A stretch of 64,000 bases of DNA from Peribacillus huizhouensis (GTDB lineage: Bacteria > Bacillota > Bacilli > Bacillales > DSM-1321): positions 62,001 to 126,000 of the forward strand of contig NZ_JACJHX010000001.1 of assembly GCF_014138605.1 (NCBI RefSeq), given 5' to 3'. Positions 1-9,034 of the stretch are shown in pieces. Position 1 is the stretch's first letter. Every line of letters starts with the position of its first letter. The notes below the pieces were generated by a model. That model ran no database searches and was not told the DNA's origin. It saw only the letters and a program-made list of their open reading frames with translations. The translations under genes and the position numbers were made by a program.

Positions 1-140
1 GCTGTGCGCCTGTGTTGTCTCCCTTTGACTCGCTTTTTTCCGCAGGAGTCTCACCATTCCGCTCCAATCAACATAGTGCCGAAAACAACAACGAGCTTTA
101 ACATTGCCTTTTCTTTTAGAACATCGATTTCATAAAAGTA
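1..140. repeat. GC-rich dispersed repeat, copy 1 (cut by window edge)
   Basis: Closely matches the right half of the repeat at 4610-4812. Shared blocks include CCCTTTGACTCGCTTTT, GAGTCTCAC, CAATCAACA and CAACGAGCTTTAACATTGCC. A third, diverged and inverted copy lies at 18940-19095. No convincing protein is encoded. The left part of this copy is outside the window. Confidence 0.75.
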
Positions 141-305
141 GATTTATCTTGTCTCTATAATATAGCATTTTAGTAAAAGTTAAAAGGGAAAACCTTTGTT
201 TTACTTAACATAAGATTAAGCTTTATACAATCTTGGCAATTAATATGTACAAAACATCCATAAGCATCTACTCTAAAGCCCAACGATGAAAAAAGTTCAG
301 GTTCT

Positions 306-592
306 ATAAATGAAACTTCAATAGTGGGCGTTTTCTTCTTCCCCCACTGATTGTAATATCTCCTCTTCGATAAAACGACTTTATGAACCCGAATCAATGA
401 ATCACAGACTAAGTGCACCGCATCCTGCGACAACGTCTGTGTGACCCACATCCTGTGGGAGCAAACTTTACCTCTGCTCACGCATCGATAAGTTTCACTG
501 TAACTCACAAATCGGGCTTTTATAGTCAAGTTCTCCTCCTCAATTCCTCTAAGCCTTGGTGGGGTTTTAATGCCCGTCAAATGCGGGATTAT
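306..592 (+). repeat. Structured intergenic repeat, copy A
   Basis: First of six related elements. It opens with the left-end sequence TAAATGAAACTTCAA, then an imperfect hairpin (AGTGGG...CCCCCACTGATTG). An internal region carries small hairpins around ATCCT loops, such as CCCACATCCTGTGGG. Next come AAGTTTCACTG and the right-end block CTCAATTCCTCTAAGCCTTGGTGGGG, ending near ATGCGGGATT. A 136-codon minus-strand frame crosses it but resembles no protein and is probably spurious. The element lies beyond the terminator of ymfJ. Confidence 0.75.
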
Positions 593-641
593 GAAGGAGG
601 CGGTGCGAGGCTGGTTTTACGAAGACCTCCCTTTTTCTACA

Positions 642-708
642 GAAAAAAAGGATGATTCAATTAGTAGATCCCTCAAAAATGAGGTACAAAACTTTTGAAT
701 CATCCTTT
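642..708 (-). terminator. Rho-independent terminator after ymfJ
   Basis: Two 14-base arms (647-660 and 695-708) pair perfectly, AAAGGATGATTCAA with TTGAATCATCCTTT. Read on the minus strand, the stem is followed by seven T residues. It starts 6 bases after the ymfJ stop and ends this gene cluster. Confidence 0.85.
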
Positions 709-714
709 ATGTGT

Positions 715-975
715 TTAGCTAGAAATACCGTTGTTGTCGACCAATTTAACCATTAAGCAGGCGATCGCATGCTTCTCATCTTCATTTGCTACCGACCACA
801 GATCAGATAATACACGTTCTTGATCGTTTTTGGGATCTACTTGTTTCGCCAGATAATCCCCAATCTCAACTGCCAAACCAGTTATTGCATCTTGGGAAAG
901 GCCTTGCTTTTCCCCTTGATTCAATCTGTCTCCTAAGAAATCTTTCCATTGATCCCAATTTTCTAATACAGACAT
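715..975 (-). CDS. ymfJ: DUF3243 family protein YmfJ
   Basis: An 86-residue soluble, acidic, helical protein with the DUF3243 pattern (MSVLENWDQWKDFL, then LGDRLNQGEKQG and a DxxNDQERVLSDLW segment). B. subtilis YmfJ has the same length and the same position after ymfI. The start at 975 is chosen because AAAGGATG lies 6 bases upstream; the longer frame to 1020 has no ribosome site. It is the last gene of the ymfF-ymfH-ymfI-ymfJ cluster and is followed by a strong terminator. Its biochemical function is not known. The family assignment is confident from sequence and context. Confidence 0.88.
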   Translation of the reverse strand: MSVLENWDQWKDFLGDRLNQGEKQGLSQDAITGLAVEIGDYLAKQVDPKNDQERVLSDLWSVANEDEKHAIACLMVKLVDNNGISS

Positions 976-1044
976 TGATATCATCCTTTCATTTATTGGT
1001 ACCATGTTAGCATGTGACAATCGATAATTTTTTATGCAAACAAG

Positions 1045-1767
1045 TCACATGTACCAGCCACCATTTACCCCTATGATTTGTCCCGTCATATAAGAGGCTT
1101 TTTGAGAAAGGAGAAAGGAGACAACATCAGCAATTTCATTTGCTTCACCGATTCTTCCCATTGGAATGTCTCCCTGTAAAATCTCAAGTTCCTCTTCTGT
1201 AAAAGATTCTAGCATGGTCGTTGAAACTGCTCCCGGCGCGACAGCATTGACCCTGACACCATTTAAAGCTGTTTCTTTACTCAATGCTTTAATAAAAGCA
1301 TTTTGGCCTCCCTTGACCATCGAGTACAACACTTCACATGCGCTACCCGTTTGTCCCCATATTGATGTAACTGCGACGATTGAACCTCTATTACTCATTA
1401 GTTTAGGGAGTAAGTTTCTTGTTAGCTGAAAAGGGCTTGTCACATGAAGTTGAATCATTTGAGCAACAGTGGAATCAGTCATATCAGTTATTAAGCCATA
1501 AAAACTATTGCCGCTATTTAAAACAATCGTATGTAAAGAGAAAATTTGATTACATAAATGTTTATATCCATCTACTTCGCCTAAATCAGCTTGTATGGGA
1601 ATAAGTTCGATATCATAAGATGATAATTCCTTAATAAGTGCAACAATTGCTTCCTCATTACGATTGTAATGGAGATACAATGAGTAATTTTCTGCTGCAA
1701 GCTTCCTTGCAATTGCACTCCCGATTCCCCCGCTTGCTCCTGTAATAAGTGCAAACCGTTTTTCCAT
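1045..1767 (-). CDS. ymfI: Short-chain reductase YmfI (EF-P 5-aminopentanone reductase)
   Basis: A 240-residue classical short-chain dehydrogenase/reductase. The NADP-binding TGASGGIG motif is at residues 9-16. A VTSIWG serine and a YSMVK Tyr/Lys pair supply the catalytic triad, and the C-terminus ends GxNGGWYM. In B. subtilis YmfI reduces the modification on the conserved lysine of elongation factor EF-P to 5-aminopentanol, so it probably acts in translation; that role is inferred from orthology and synteny. The ATG at 1767 is preferred over an upstream TTG because AAGGAGG sits just before it. A terminator hairpin lies between ymfH and ymfI, so ymfI may need read-through or a promoter of its own. 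Confidence 0.85.
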   Translation of the reverse strand: MEKRFALITGASGGIGSAIARKLAAENYSLYLHYNRNEEAIVALIKELSSYDIELIPIQADLGEVDGYKHLCNQIFSLHTIVLNSGNSFYGLITDMTDSTVAQMIQLHVTSPFQLTRNLLPKLMSNRGSIVAVTSIWGQTGSACEVLYSMVKGGQNAFIKALSKETALNGVRVNAVAPGAVSTTMLESFTEEELEILQGDIPMGRIGEANEIADVVSFLLSQKASYMTGQIIGVNGGWYM

Positions 1768-1791
1768 CTTAATTTCCTCCTTGAACCACTT

Positions 1792-1848
1792 CAAAAAGAG
1801 AACAGCTCATACAATGAAAAATCATTTGTATGAGCCATTCTCAAAAAA
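1792..1848 (-). terminator. Terminator between ymfH and ymfI
   Basis: A 17-base stem with one mismatch (1798-1814 with 1826-1842) has five A residues on its left and AAAAAA on its right in the plus sequence, so it could terminate in either direction. It starts directly after the ymfH stop codon. Confidence 0.8.
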
Positions 1849-1849
1849 C

Positions 1850-3136
1850 TTATTTAGGCAATACTTGACAAACCGTAATAAATTTTTCATCAATCAATTT
1901 TTCAGTAGTAGCCTTAACATCCTTAAACTCAATTTGTTCTAGCACTGGTACAACATCAAATAAATTCATATCATTAAATGCATATCGCGTAAATTGATTA
2001 GCGATATATTCTGGGGAATTTAGTGAACGTAAAAACAAGCCAATTCGTTTTTTGATCACTCGTTTCATGCTTTCTTCACTAATTCCTTTCCCTGTTTTTG
2101 CCTCAAACAGAATTTGTTTCAACTTTGCTGTTAATTCATCAGGATGTTTCGTATCTCCACCGATTAACGCAAATCCAAAGCCAGCCTCTTGGGTAAAGTC
2201 ATAGGAAAATGTTTGATCAATCAACCCGTTCATATACAGTTCTTCATGAATAGGCGAGCTTTTTCCTAATAACATTTCAAGCAAGATGCTTACAGTTAAT
2301 TCTTTTTTTAATAACTCTTGACCACTTAAATCAGGATCTGGCGACTTAATTCCAAGCATAATTTTCGGTGTTTGAACACTCATGTGTAATGTTCGGTCTT
2401 TCATCGCTACATCTGAAGGCTCCGTTTCAAATTGGCGTTTAATTTCTTGAGGCGGTTGAAACTCCTTACCGTCTTGATTGTTGCGGATTTTCTCCATAAT
2501 TTCTTCTGGCTCTACAGGTCCAACAATAAACAATAACATATTGCTCGGATGATAAAAGGTTTCATAACACTCATAAAGTAAATCTTTCGTAATTTCGGCA
2601 ATAGTTTCAACTGTTCCAGCAATATCAATTTTCACCGGATGGTTATGGTACATGTTTTCGATGGTGCCAAAATAAAGCCGCCAGTCAGGATTATCATCAT
2701 ACATCTTAATTTCTTGACCAATAATTCCTTTTTCCTTTTCCACTGTTTTCTCAGAAAAATAAGGATCTTGCACAAAGTCAATCAGTGTCTTTAAGTTAAG
2801 GTCAAAGTCTGCAGTACTTGAGAAAAGGTATGCCGTTCGTGTAAAAGAGGTAAAGGCATTGGCAGAGGCACCTTGTTTACTAAACTGTTGAAATACGTCT
2901 CCATCTTCTTTTTCAAATAGCTTATGCTCAAGAAAATGCGCGATGCCATCTGGTACCTTTGCATAGTCTTCTTTACCTAGTGGAATAAAACGATTATCAA
3001 TCGAACCATATTTCGTTGTGAAAGTCGCAAAAGATTTATTGAATCCTTTCTTTGGTAAAATAAATACTTCCAGTCCGTTCGTCATTTTTTCATGGAATAT
3101 ATCTTCTTGAAGTTGTTCAAATGTTATTTTCTCCAT
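1850..3136 (-). CDS. ymfH: M16 family zinc peptidase YmfH
   Basis: A 428-residue insulinase-type (M16) peptidase. The inverted zinc motif HFLEH is at residues 67-71, and a downstream glutamate lies in the EKGIIGQEIKMYDDNPDWR segment typical of the family. It has the two-half M16 layout, with a C-terminal domain around residues 190-400. It follows ymfF after only 3 bases, so the pair is co-transcribed. YmfF lacks the zinc motif, which suggests the active/inactive partnership seen in other bacterial M16 pairs. The native substrate is unknown. No signal peptide is seen, so it probably acts in the cytoplasm. Confidence 0.88.
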   Translation of the reverse strand: MEKITFEQLQEDIFHEKMTNGLEVFILPKKGFNKSFATFTTKYGSIDNRFIPLGKEDYAKVPDGIAHFLEHKLFEKEDGDVFQQFSKQGASANAFTSFTRTAYLFSSTADFDLNLKTLIDFVQDPYFSEKTVEKEKGIIGQEIKMYDDNPDWRLYFGTIENMYHNHPVKIDIAGTVETIAEITKDLLYECYETFYHPSNMLLFIVGPVEPEEIMEKIRNNQDGKEFQPPQEIKRQFETEPSDVAMKDRTLHMSVQTPKIMLGIKSPDPDLSGQELLKKELTVSILLEMLLGKSSPIHEELYMNGLIDQTFSYDFTQEAGFGFALIGGDTKHPDELTAKLKQILFEAKTGKGISEESMKRVIKKRIGLFLRSLNSPEYIANQFTRYAFNDMNLFDVVPVLEQIEFKDVKATTEKLIDEKFITVCQVLPK

Positions 3137-3139
3137 AAT

Positions 3140-4411
3140 TTACACCTCCGTTCCTTTCATGAAATAAATGGTATCTAATTCAACCTTTTGGGCAACTGCT
3201 ACAATTTCCTCTTTAGTAATTGCTTCTGTTTTTTTCAGCCATTCTTCCAAAGAAACTGCATAACCAGAAACAACATTATGGTAAAGTATTTCTACGAGAC
3301 CGCGAGCTGAATCAACTGTTTCTAATAGTTGATTTTTGATTACAGCTTTTGTTTGAGATAATTCCTCATCAGTGAAATTCCCCTGTTTCATATCATTCAT
3401 TTGCTCGTGAATAATGTTAACAGCCTGATCATAATTGGCTGATTCAATGCCCGACATTACCATTAGCAAGCCTTTATGGCTTTCTAGACGAGATGCCGCA
3501 TAATATGCCAAACTCGCTTTCTCTCTGACATTTATAAAAAGTTTCGAATGTGAAAAGCCACCGAATATTCCATTAAAGACTTGTAAAGCATAATATTCAG
3601 GGTCTCCATATACAATATGCGTGCGATATCCGATATTTAATTTCCCTTGTTTAACATCCATTTCCTCTATCTTTTCCTTCACTTCGCTTACCTTTTTCTG
3701 CTCACTTTTCATTCTTACAGGCTCACGGTTAGGAAGCTTGAAATGCTGATCGATTAGCTTATGAACTTCTACTTCATTAATATCGCCTATTACATAAACA
3801 TCCATTTCATCTTCTAAAAGTGCTTTTTTATAATAACTATACAATGATTCTTTTGTAATGCTGCCTAATGACTCGACATCACCCGATGCATCAATACCAT
3901 ATGGTTCATCATCACACATAACTTCCACCAGGCGAGTCGTTGCATACCTCATTTTGTCATCATAAATGGATTGAATTCTCTGTTGAAGCGATCTTTTTTC
4001 ATTATTAAACGTAGCTACATCAAAACTTTCGCCATCCTTGTTAGGATTAAATAGAACATCTGCTAAGAAGGCAATTCCTTTTTCTAATAAAGGCTCAGAA
4101 TTATGAAGGAATTTTTCATTGGCTATTTCAAGAACAAAACTAATGATTTGATATTCCCCTTTTTTGGCAACATCTACATAAAAGCTCGCTCCGTATAATT
4201 CATCCAAATACGAACGTAATAATGGTGTCGATTTGTATGTAGCTGTATTACTTTGTAATATATACGGAAGCAATGAACGATATGTCGCTGTTTCATGTTT
4301 AAGCGGTGCTTTCATTTTTAGTACAAGTGTATTCGTTTTGTATTGAGCTGTTTTAACGATATGCACGGAATAGCCAGGGTTTTTCTTTATTGTGTCAAGA
4401 GAGATTCCCAT
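3140..4411 (-). CDS. ymfF: M16-like peptidase homologue YmfF (no zinc motif)
   Basis: A 423-residue M16-fold protein that aligns in layout with YmfH. In the position where HxxEH should occur it reads PYILQSNTATYKS, so the catalytic zinc site is missing. It retains the second-half features, for example FGGFSHSKLFINVREKASLAY, which resembles the R/Y motif used by M16 partner subunits. It is probably the non-catalytic partner of YmfH (inference). The start at 4411 is set by GAGGAGG 8 bases upstream; the seven extra codons to 4432 would overlap that ribosome site. Confidence 0.85.
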   Translation of the reverse strand: MGISLDTIKKNPGYSVHIVKTAQYKTNTLVLKMKAPLKHETATYRSLLPYILQSNTATYKSTPLLRSYLDELYGASFYVDVAKKGEYQIISFVLEIANEKFLHNSEPLLEKGIAFLADVLFNPNKDGESFDVATFNNEKRSLQQRIQSIYDDKMRYATTRLVEVMCDDEPYGIDASGDVESLGSITKESLYSYYKKALLEDEMDVYVIGDINEVEVHKLIDQHFKLPNREPVRMKSEQKKVSEVKEKIEEMDVKQGKLNIGYRTHIVYGDPEYYALQVFNGIFGGFSHSKLFINVREKASLAYYAASRLESHKGLLMVMSGIESANYDQAVNIIHEQMNDMKQGNFTDEELSQTKAVIKNQLLETVDSARGLVEILYHNVVSGYAVSLEEWLKKTEAITKEEIVAVAQKVELDTIYFMKGTEV

Positions 4412-4609
4412 TAAATAGTCCTCCTCATTCATTTTTTATCTTTATATTGTTTGTTAGTTTAAGTGCTTTTAAACCTGTTAGACGAAATTGACCGCATACG
4501 ATTTTTCTTCAATAACTTTTCTCTTCTTCTAAAATATACCTTGAATAAGAAAATTCATGCAAGTAACATGTTTTTTTATATTTATTTTTAAGCTTTTATA
4601 CTATTTTTA

Positions 4610-4812
4610 TTAATGGCTCCCATAAACTTTCCTGTAGATTGCAGCGAGAGGCGTTCGCTTTCCACGGGCGGTCCGGGAGCCTCCTCGGTGCAATGCGCCT
4701 GTGGGCTCTCCCTTTGACTCGCTTTTCTAAGCGAGAGTCTCACGCCTTCCCCTTCAATCAACAAAGTGCTAAAATCAACAACGAGCTTTAACATTGCCTT
4801 ATTAATAATAGA
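4610..4812. repeat. GC-rich dispersed repeat, copy 2 (most complete)
   Basis: About 200 bases, much richer in GC than its surroundings. Blocks include CTTTCCACGGGCGGTCC, GGGAGCCTCCTCGG, CTTTGACTCGCTTTTCTAAG and ATCAACAACGAGC. The right half is nearly the same as 1-140, and an inverted diverged copy is at 18940-19095. A 78-codon frame in it is translated repeat, not a gene. The rest of the 4412-4933 gap is AT-rich, and I see no gene in it. Confidence 0.8.
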
Positions 4813-4883
4813 AACAGCTACCACGGAGTAGGTACTTGATACGGATATTTAAAATATGTTAATGACATAAAGTACTATGATCA

Positions 4884-4920
4884 ATAAAAAAACCCAGTCA
4901 CATTTATTAATGTGACTGGG
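4884..4920 (-). terminator. Terminator of the nup operon
   Basis: The perfect hairpin CCCAGTCACAT/ATGTGACTGGG (4893-4920) is followed on the minus strand by a run of seven T residues. It lies 13 bases beyond the nupQ stop codon. Confidence 0.9.
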
Positions 4921-4933
4921 GTTCAATTAATTA

Positions 4934-5893
4934 TTATCTTTTTCCTTTAATATAAGGCAGACCTGATGCTTTCGGAGCGTCTGCACGTCCGATAAATCCA
5001 GTTAATGCAATAACGGTTAACACATATGGAGCTATCAATAAATAGACAGCTGGGATATCTTTAAAAAATGGCAAACTAGCTCCAACAATACTTAAACTTT
5101 GAGCTAAACCAAAGAATAGTCCTGCTCCCATTGCGCCAATTGGATGCCATTTACCGAAGATCATCGCAGCAATTGCCATAAACCCTTGGCCATTTATGGT
5201 CGTATGGCTGAATTCATTGGATACTGTCATGGCATGGACTGCTCCGCCGATTCCAGCAAATGCACCTGATAAAAGGACACCTGCGTAACGAATTTTTGCG
5301 ACATTAACCCCCATAGTATCTGCAGCCATTGGATGCTCTCCAACAGCCCGAATACGTAATCCAAATGGTGTTTTAAATATTACATACCAAACAATAATTG
5401 CTAAAATAATCGCAATATAGGAGATATAATACCCGTTTGAGAAAAATATTTTACCGATAAACGGAATATCGCTTAAGAATTTGATATCAACACGATCAAA
5501 ATTTTCTGTAACCATGTCTGTTTGGCCTTTTCCATAAAGTTTTTTAACTAAGAAAAGGGTAAGGCCAATAGCTAATAAATTAATAGCAACCCCACTGACC
5601 GTTTGATCAGCGCGAAACGTAATCGATGCTACAGCATGCAAGAGGGAAAAAATTGTTCCTGCAACCATAGCGACTAGCACAGCGACCCAAGGGGTAGCAG
5701 CTCCAAATACATCAGCAAATGTCAGGTTAAACACAATACCTGTAAATGCACCAATTACCATTAAACCTTCTAAACCAATATTGACAACACCTGAACGTTC
5801 TGAAAACACACCGCCAAGCGCAGTGAAGATAAGTGGAGCTGCTAGACCAATCATCGATGGAACAATAATTTGCAGTACTTGATAAAAATCCAC
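4934..5893 (-). CDS. nupQ: Nucleoside ABC transporter permease NupQ
   Basis: A 319-residue, very hydrophobic protein of the BmpA-associated (simple-sugar-like) permease family, with about eight to nine membrane helices. Characteristic stretches are GLEGLMVIGAF near residue 40 and GEHPMAADTMGVNV near residue 182, the latter a coupling-loop motif. It pairs with NupP as the second membrane subunit of a nucleoside importer; the B. subtilis orthologues NupNOPQ import guanosine. The start is GTG with AAGGGGGTG 6 bases upstream, and it directly abuts nupP. Substrate is inferred from orthology. Confidence 0.9.
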   Translation of the reverse strand: MDFYQVLQIIVPSMIGLAAPLIFTALGGVFSERSGVVNIGLEGLMVIGAFTGIVFNLTFADVFGAATPWVAVLVAMVAGTIFSLLHAVASITFRADQTVSGVAINLLAIGLTLFLVKKLYGKGQTDMVTENFDRVDIKFLSDIPFIGKIFFSNGYYISYIAIILAIIVWYVIFKTPFGLRIRAVGEHPMAADTMGVNVAKIRYAGVLLSGAFAGIGGAVHAMTVSNEFSHTTINGQGFMAIAAMIFGKWHPIGAMGAGLFFGLAQSLSIVGASLPFFKDIPAVYLLIAPYVLTVIALTGFIGRADAPKASGLPYIKGKR

Positions 5894-6952
5894 TTATTTC
5901 ACCCCCTTTTTATTAATTCGGTTTAAGATCCAGCGAATGAAATAGCTAGATGCAACAAAGAAGACGATCAAAGCAATGACGATGTCTACGATCTCGTTTG
6001 GAATCGGCGTCTCAACGGGTATATTCAGGGCTCCTGCTTTTAAACCACCGAATAAAAATGCAGCTAGTACAACTCCTATTGCTGTATTAGCACCTAAAAG
6101 GGCAACAGCAATTCCATCAAAACCAATTCCGGTAAATCCGCTTTTAATCGAAGCATAACCAAATGTGCCGAGTCCTTCCATTGCACCAGCAAATCCAGCA
6201 AATACTCCTGATATAACCATTGACATCATAATGTTCCGGTTTACATTCATTCCAGCATATTCAGATGCATGTTGGTTAAAACCAACTGCTTTCAGTTCAA
6301 ATCCAGTTGTCGTTTTCTCAAGAATAAACCACATAATGATAGCACAGATTATCGCAACAATGATTCCCCAGTGAAGGCGGGATCCATCCGTTAATCCAGA
6401 TAATAATGGCGACCTTAGTGTTGCTGTTTCAAAGATATTATTTGTCTTGTCTAATTTATCAGTTAACACATAGGAAATAATATAATTGGTCACATGAAGA
6501 GCCGTGTAATTTAACATAATCGATACAATTACTTCATGTACTCTGAATTTGGCTTTTAATAAACCAGGTATAAATGCCCATACAGCTCCTGCTAATCCAC
6601 CAGCAAGAATAGCAAGCGGCAAATGAATCAGCATTGGTAGTTCAAAAGTTATTCCCACCCAAACAGCTGCCAACCAACCGACAATAAGCTGACCTTCAAC
6701 ACCAATATTGAATAGACCTGTTCTAAAAGCAAATGCTACAGCTAAACCAGCAAGAATGTACGGCGTAACTGTTCGGATCGCTTCCCCGAGAAAATATGAA
6801 TCACCAAATATCCCAAAAAATAAGGCCATATATGCGTCAACTGGATTATATCCACTAACAAGCATGATGATAGCTCCTGCTAATAAGCCTAGCACAACCG
6901 ATAAAACGGGTATTAATAAACCAAACATTTTTTTAACCACGAGATTTGTCAC
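5894..6952 (-). CDS. nupP: Nucleoside ABC transporter permease NupP
   Basis: A 352-residue integral membrane permease with many helices. It carries GLFNIGVEGQL near residue 80 and the coupling segment GFNQHASEYAGMNV near residue 225, parallel to the matching motifs in NupQ. It overlaps the end of nupO by 20 bases, so translation is probably coupled. The start is taken as GTG at 6952; another in-frame GTG four codons on is possible. It is expected to form the heterodimeric channel with NupQ. Confidence 0.9.
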   Translation of the reverse strand: MTNLVVKKMFGLLIPVLSVVLGLLAGAIIMLVSGYNPVDAYMALFFGIFGDSYFLGEAIRTVTPYILAGLAVAFAFRTGLFNIGVEGQLIVGWLAAVWVGITFELPMLIHLPLAILAGGLAGAVWAFIPGLLKAKFRVHEVIVSIMLNYTALHVTNYIISYVLTDKLDKTNNIFETATLRSPLLSGLTDGSRLHWGIIVAIICAIIMWFILEKTTTGFELKAVGFNQHASEYAGMNVNRNIMMSMVISGVFAGFAGAMEGLGTFGYASIKSGFTGIGFDGIAVALLGANTAIGVVLAAFLFGGLKAGALNIPVETPIPNEIVDIVIALIVFFVASSYFIRWILNRINKKGVK

Positions 6953-8468
6953 CTGCTTCCATACGCTTGCTTCCTGCCATCATCAATCCTAGCTCTTGCT
7001 CAGTTGTTTCTCTTGGGTTGACGATAGCAACAATTTCTCCTTCATAAATAACAGCAACTCGATCACTAACATTCAAGATTTCGTCAAGTTCAAATGAAAT
7101 AAGTAAAACAGCTTTCCCATTATCCCGTTGTTCGATTAAACGTTTATGAATGAACTCAATCGCGCCAACATCAAGACCACGTGTCGGTTGTGCAGCAATC
7201 AATAGATCAGGATTACGATCTACTTCACGTCCGATGATCGCTTTTTGCTGATTACCACCTGATAGTGCACGAGCAGGTGTATATTCACTTGGAGTTCTAA
7301 CATCGTATTCCGCGATAATATTTCTGGCTTGATCATAAATCTTCGAATAATTTAAGACTCCAGTTTTAGAAAACGGCTTTTGATAATACGTTTGTAAGAC
7401 GATATTTTCACCAATGCTATAATCCAAGACTAAACCATGTTTATGACGATCCTCCGGAATATGTCCTACACCAGATTCACTGATTTTTCTCGGTTTTAAA
7501 TTTTGAATGTTTTTACCGTTTATTTTAATCGAACCATTAATCGTTTTTTTCAATCCAGTAATCGCTTCGATTAATTCTGTTTGTCCATTGCCATCAATCC
7601 CAGCAATTCCGACAATTTCACCAGCTCTAACAGCGAGATTTAACTGGTTTACTACTTGAATGCCACGGGCATCCTTCACACTAATCCCATCAATATCTAA
7701 AACAACATCTGTTGGAACACTTTCTTTTTTCTCTGTTTTAAATACAACATCTCTTCCAACCATCAGACTTGCTAAAGAGTTCGGATCTGATTCACTAACA
7801 TTTACTGTGCCAATTCCTACGCCTTTTCGCATAACAGTAACTCGATCACAAACTTCCATAATTTCCTTCAATTTATGCGTGATCAGAATAATCGATTTCC
7901 CTTCGTTCACAAGAGATTTCATAATCAACATTAATTCTTTGATTTCTTGTGGTGTCAGTACAGCTGTGGGTTCATCAAAAATCAAGATTTCAGCTCCGCG
8001 ATACAACGTTTTTAAGATTTCAACACGCTGCTGCATTCCTACTGAAATATCTTTAATTTTTGCATCAGGATCGACACTAAGTTGATATTTCTCAGAAAGC
8101 TCTCTTACCTTTTTACTGGCATCCTTTATATTAATTTTTCCAGCCTTTGAAGGTTCTTTACCAAGAATAATATTTTCTGTGACAGTGAAAGGATCCACAA
8201 GCATGAAATGTTGGTGCACCATCCCGATTCCTAATTCGTTGGCAATGTTAGGATTTGTAATTTTCACTGGCTTACCATTTACACGAATTTCTCCTTTTTC
8301 CGGCTGGTAAAGGCCGAAAAGAACGTTCATTAACGTTGTTTTCCCTGCTCCATTTTCCCCAAGTAAAGCATGTATTTCTCCTTTTTTTACTTGTAGTGTT
8401 ACATTATCATTTGCAACTATGCCCGGGAACTCTTTACGAATATTGAGCATCTCAATTACATATTCCAC
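6933..8468 (-). CDS. nupO: Nucleoside ABC transporter ATP-binding protein NupO
   Basis: A 511-residue ATPase with two ABC domains in tandem, as in sugar and nucleoside importers. The first half has Walker A GENGAGKTT (about residues 37-45), the signature SVGMQQRVEI and Walker B ILIFDEPTAVL. The second half has a degenerate Walker A (GIDGNGQTE) and signature LSGGNQQKAI with RGLDVGA. Only the first site looks fully competent, a common arrangement in this family. The start is GTG with GGAG 10 bases upstream. A 566-base gap with a terminator and a repeat separates it from nupN. Confidence 0.92.
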   Translation of the reverse strand: MEYVIEMLNIRKEFPGIVANDNVTLQVKKGEIHALLGENGAGKTTLMNVLFGLYQPEKGEIRVNGKPVKITNPNIANELGIGMVHQHFMLVDPFTVTENIILGKEPSKAGKINIKDASKKVRELSEKYQLSVDPDAKIKDISVGMQQRVEILKTLYRGAEILIFDEPTAVLTPQEIKELMLIMKSLVNEGKSIILITHKLKEIMEVCDRVTVMRKGVGIGTVNVSESDPNSLASLMVGRDVVFKTEKKESVPTDVVLDIDGISVKDARGIQVVNQLNLAVRAGEIVGIAGIDGNGQTELIEAITGLKKTINGSIKINGKNIQNLKPRKISESGVGHIPEDRHKHGLVLDYSIGENIVLQTYYQKPFSKTGVLNYSKIYDQARNIIAEYDVRTPSEYTPARALSGGNQQKAIIGREVDRNPDLLIAAQPTRGLDVGAIEFIHKRLIEQRDNGKAVLLISFELDEILNVSDRVAVIYEGEIVAIVNPRETTEQELGLMMAGSKRMEAGDKSRG

Positions 8469-8680
8469 GTGTAATCAACTCCTATAATTAAGTAAAACTT
8501 TAAAACTGATCCCCTGACATTCGCTTCTGGATGACTTAATCCATAATGCGAAGCGACGTCTCCTTTATCATCTGCCCATTTACTTACGTATTACGAGTAA
8601 TGGAGCATTTTCCAATGGAATCAATTGGTTCAGGTGTTCAAGTAGTTTCCCACAGTCCACCCAAACAAGACTATCGCAGG

Positions 8681-8834
8681 TTAAAGTGATACTTCAATGG
8701 GTGGGGGTTTTCTTCAGCCCCCACTGATTGTTAGTTGAACCAATCGGGCTTTTACGGGCAGTTAACCCCCACCTCCGCTTCCTCGATTCCTCTAAGCCTT
8801 GAGGTGGGGGTTTTACAGCCCTTTATTACTGGAT
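8681..8834 (+). repeat. Structured intergenic repeat, copy B (short form)
   Basis: About 150 bases with both end modules but no central part. The left end is TTAAAGTGATACTTCAA followed by the hairpin GGTGGGGG/CCCCCAC. The right end has the long stem CGGGCAGTTAACCCCCACC with GGTGGGGGTTTTACAGCCC around CTTCCTCGATTCCTCTAAGCC. It lies between nupN and nupO. The rest of the 8469-9034 gap holds the nupN terminator and no gene. Confidence 0.8.
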
Positions 8835-8971
8835 AAAAGTGATTTTTTATAAAGATGTAGATAAAAAGGATTACGTCTACGATCTTTACTTTAGAAAAAA
8901 TCAAATGAAAAACTATGAATAATCATAGCTTTTCCTTCACTTTTTTCTAAATACACTAAATTAAATCCCCA

Positions 8972-9022
8972 TAAAAAGAAGGAATAAAAGGCAAAGTGCT
9001 TGCCCCTTTTATTCCTTCTTCC
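8972..9022 (-). terminator. Terminator directly after nupN
   Basis: A long stem pairs GAAGGAATAAAAGG (8978-8991) with the complementary CCTTTTATTCCTTC (9005-9018). On the minus strand TTTTTAT follows. It may give high nupN expression with limited read-through into nupO-P-Q, as is usual for binding proteins encoded ahead of their transporter. Confidence 0.85.
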
Positions 9023-9034
9023 TTTAGTTCTATA

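Noticed and set aside
170-580. 136-codon minus-strand frame
   Set aside because: It runs through repeat copy A, has no ribosome site and no family resemblance.
4588-4824. 78-codon minus-strand frame
   Set aside because: It is translated GC-rich repeat, also present at 1-140 and 18940-19095 without an open frame.
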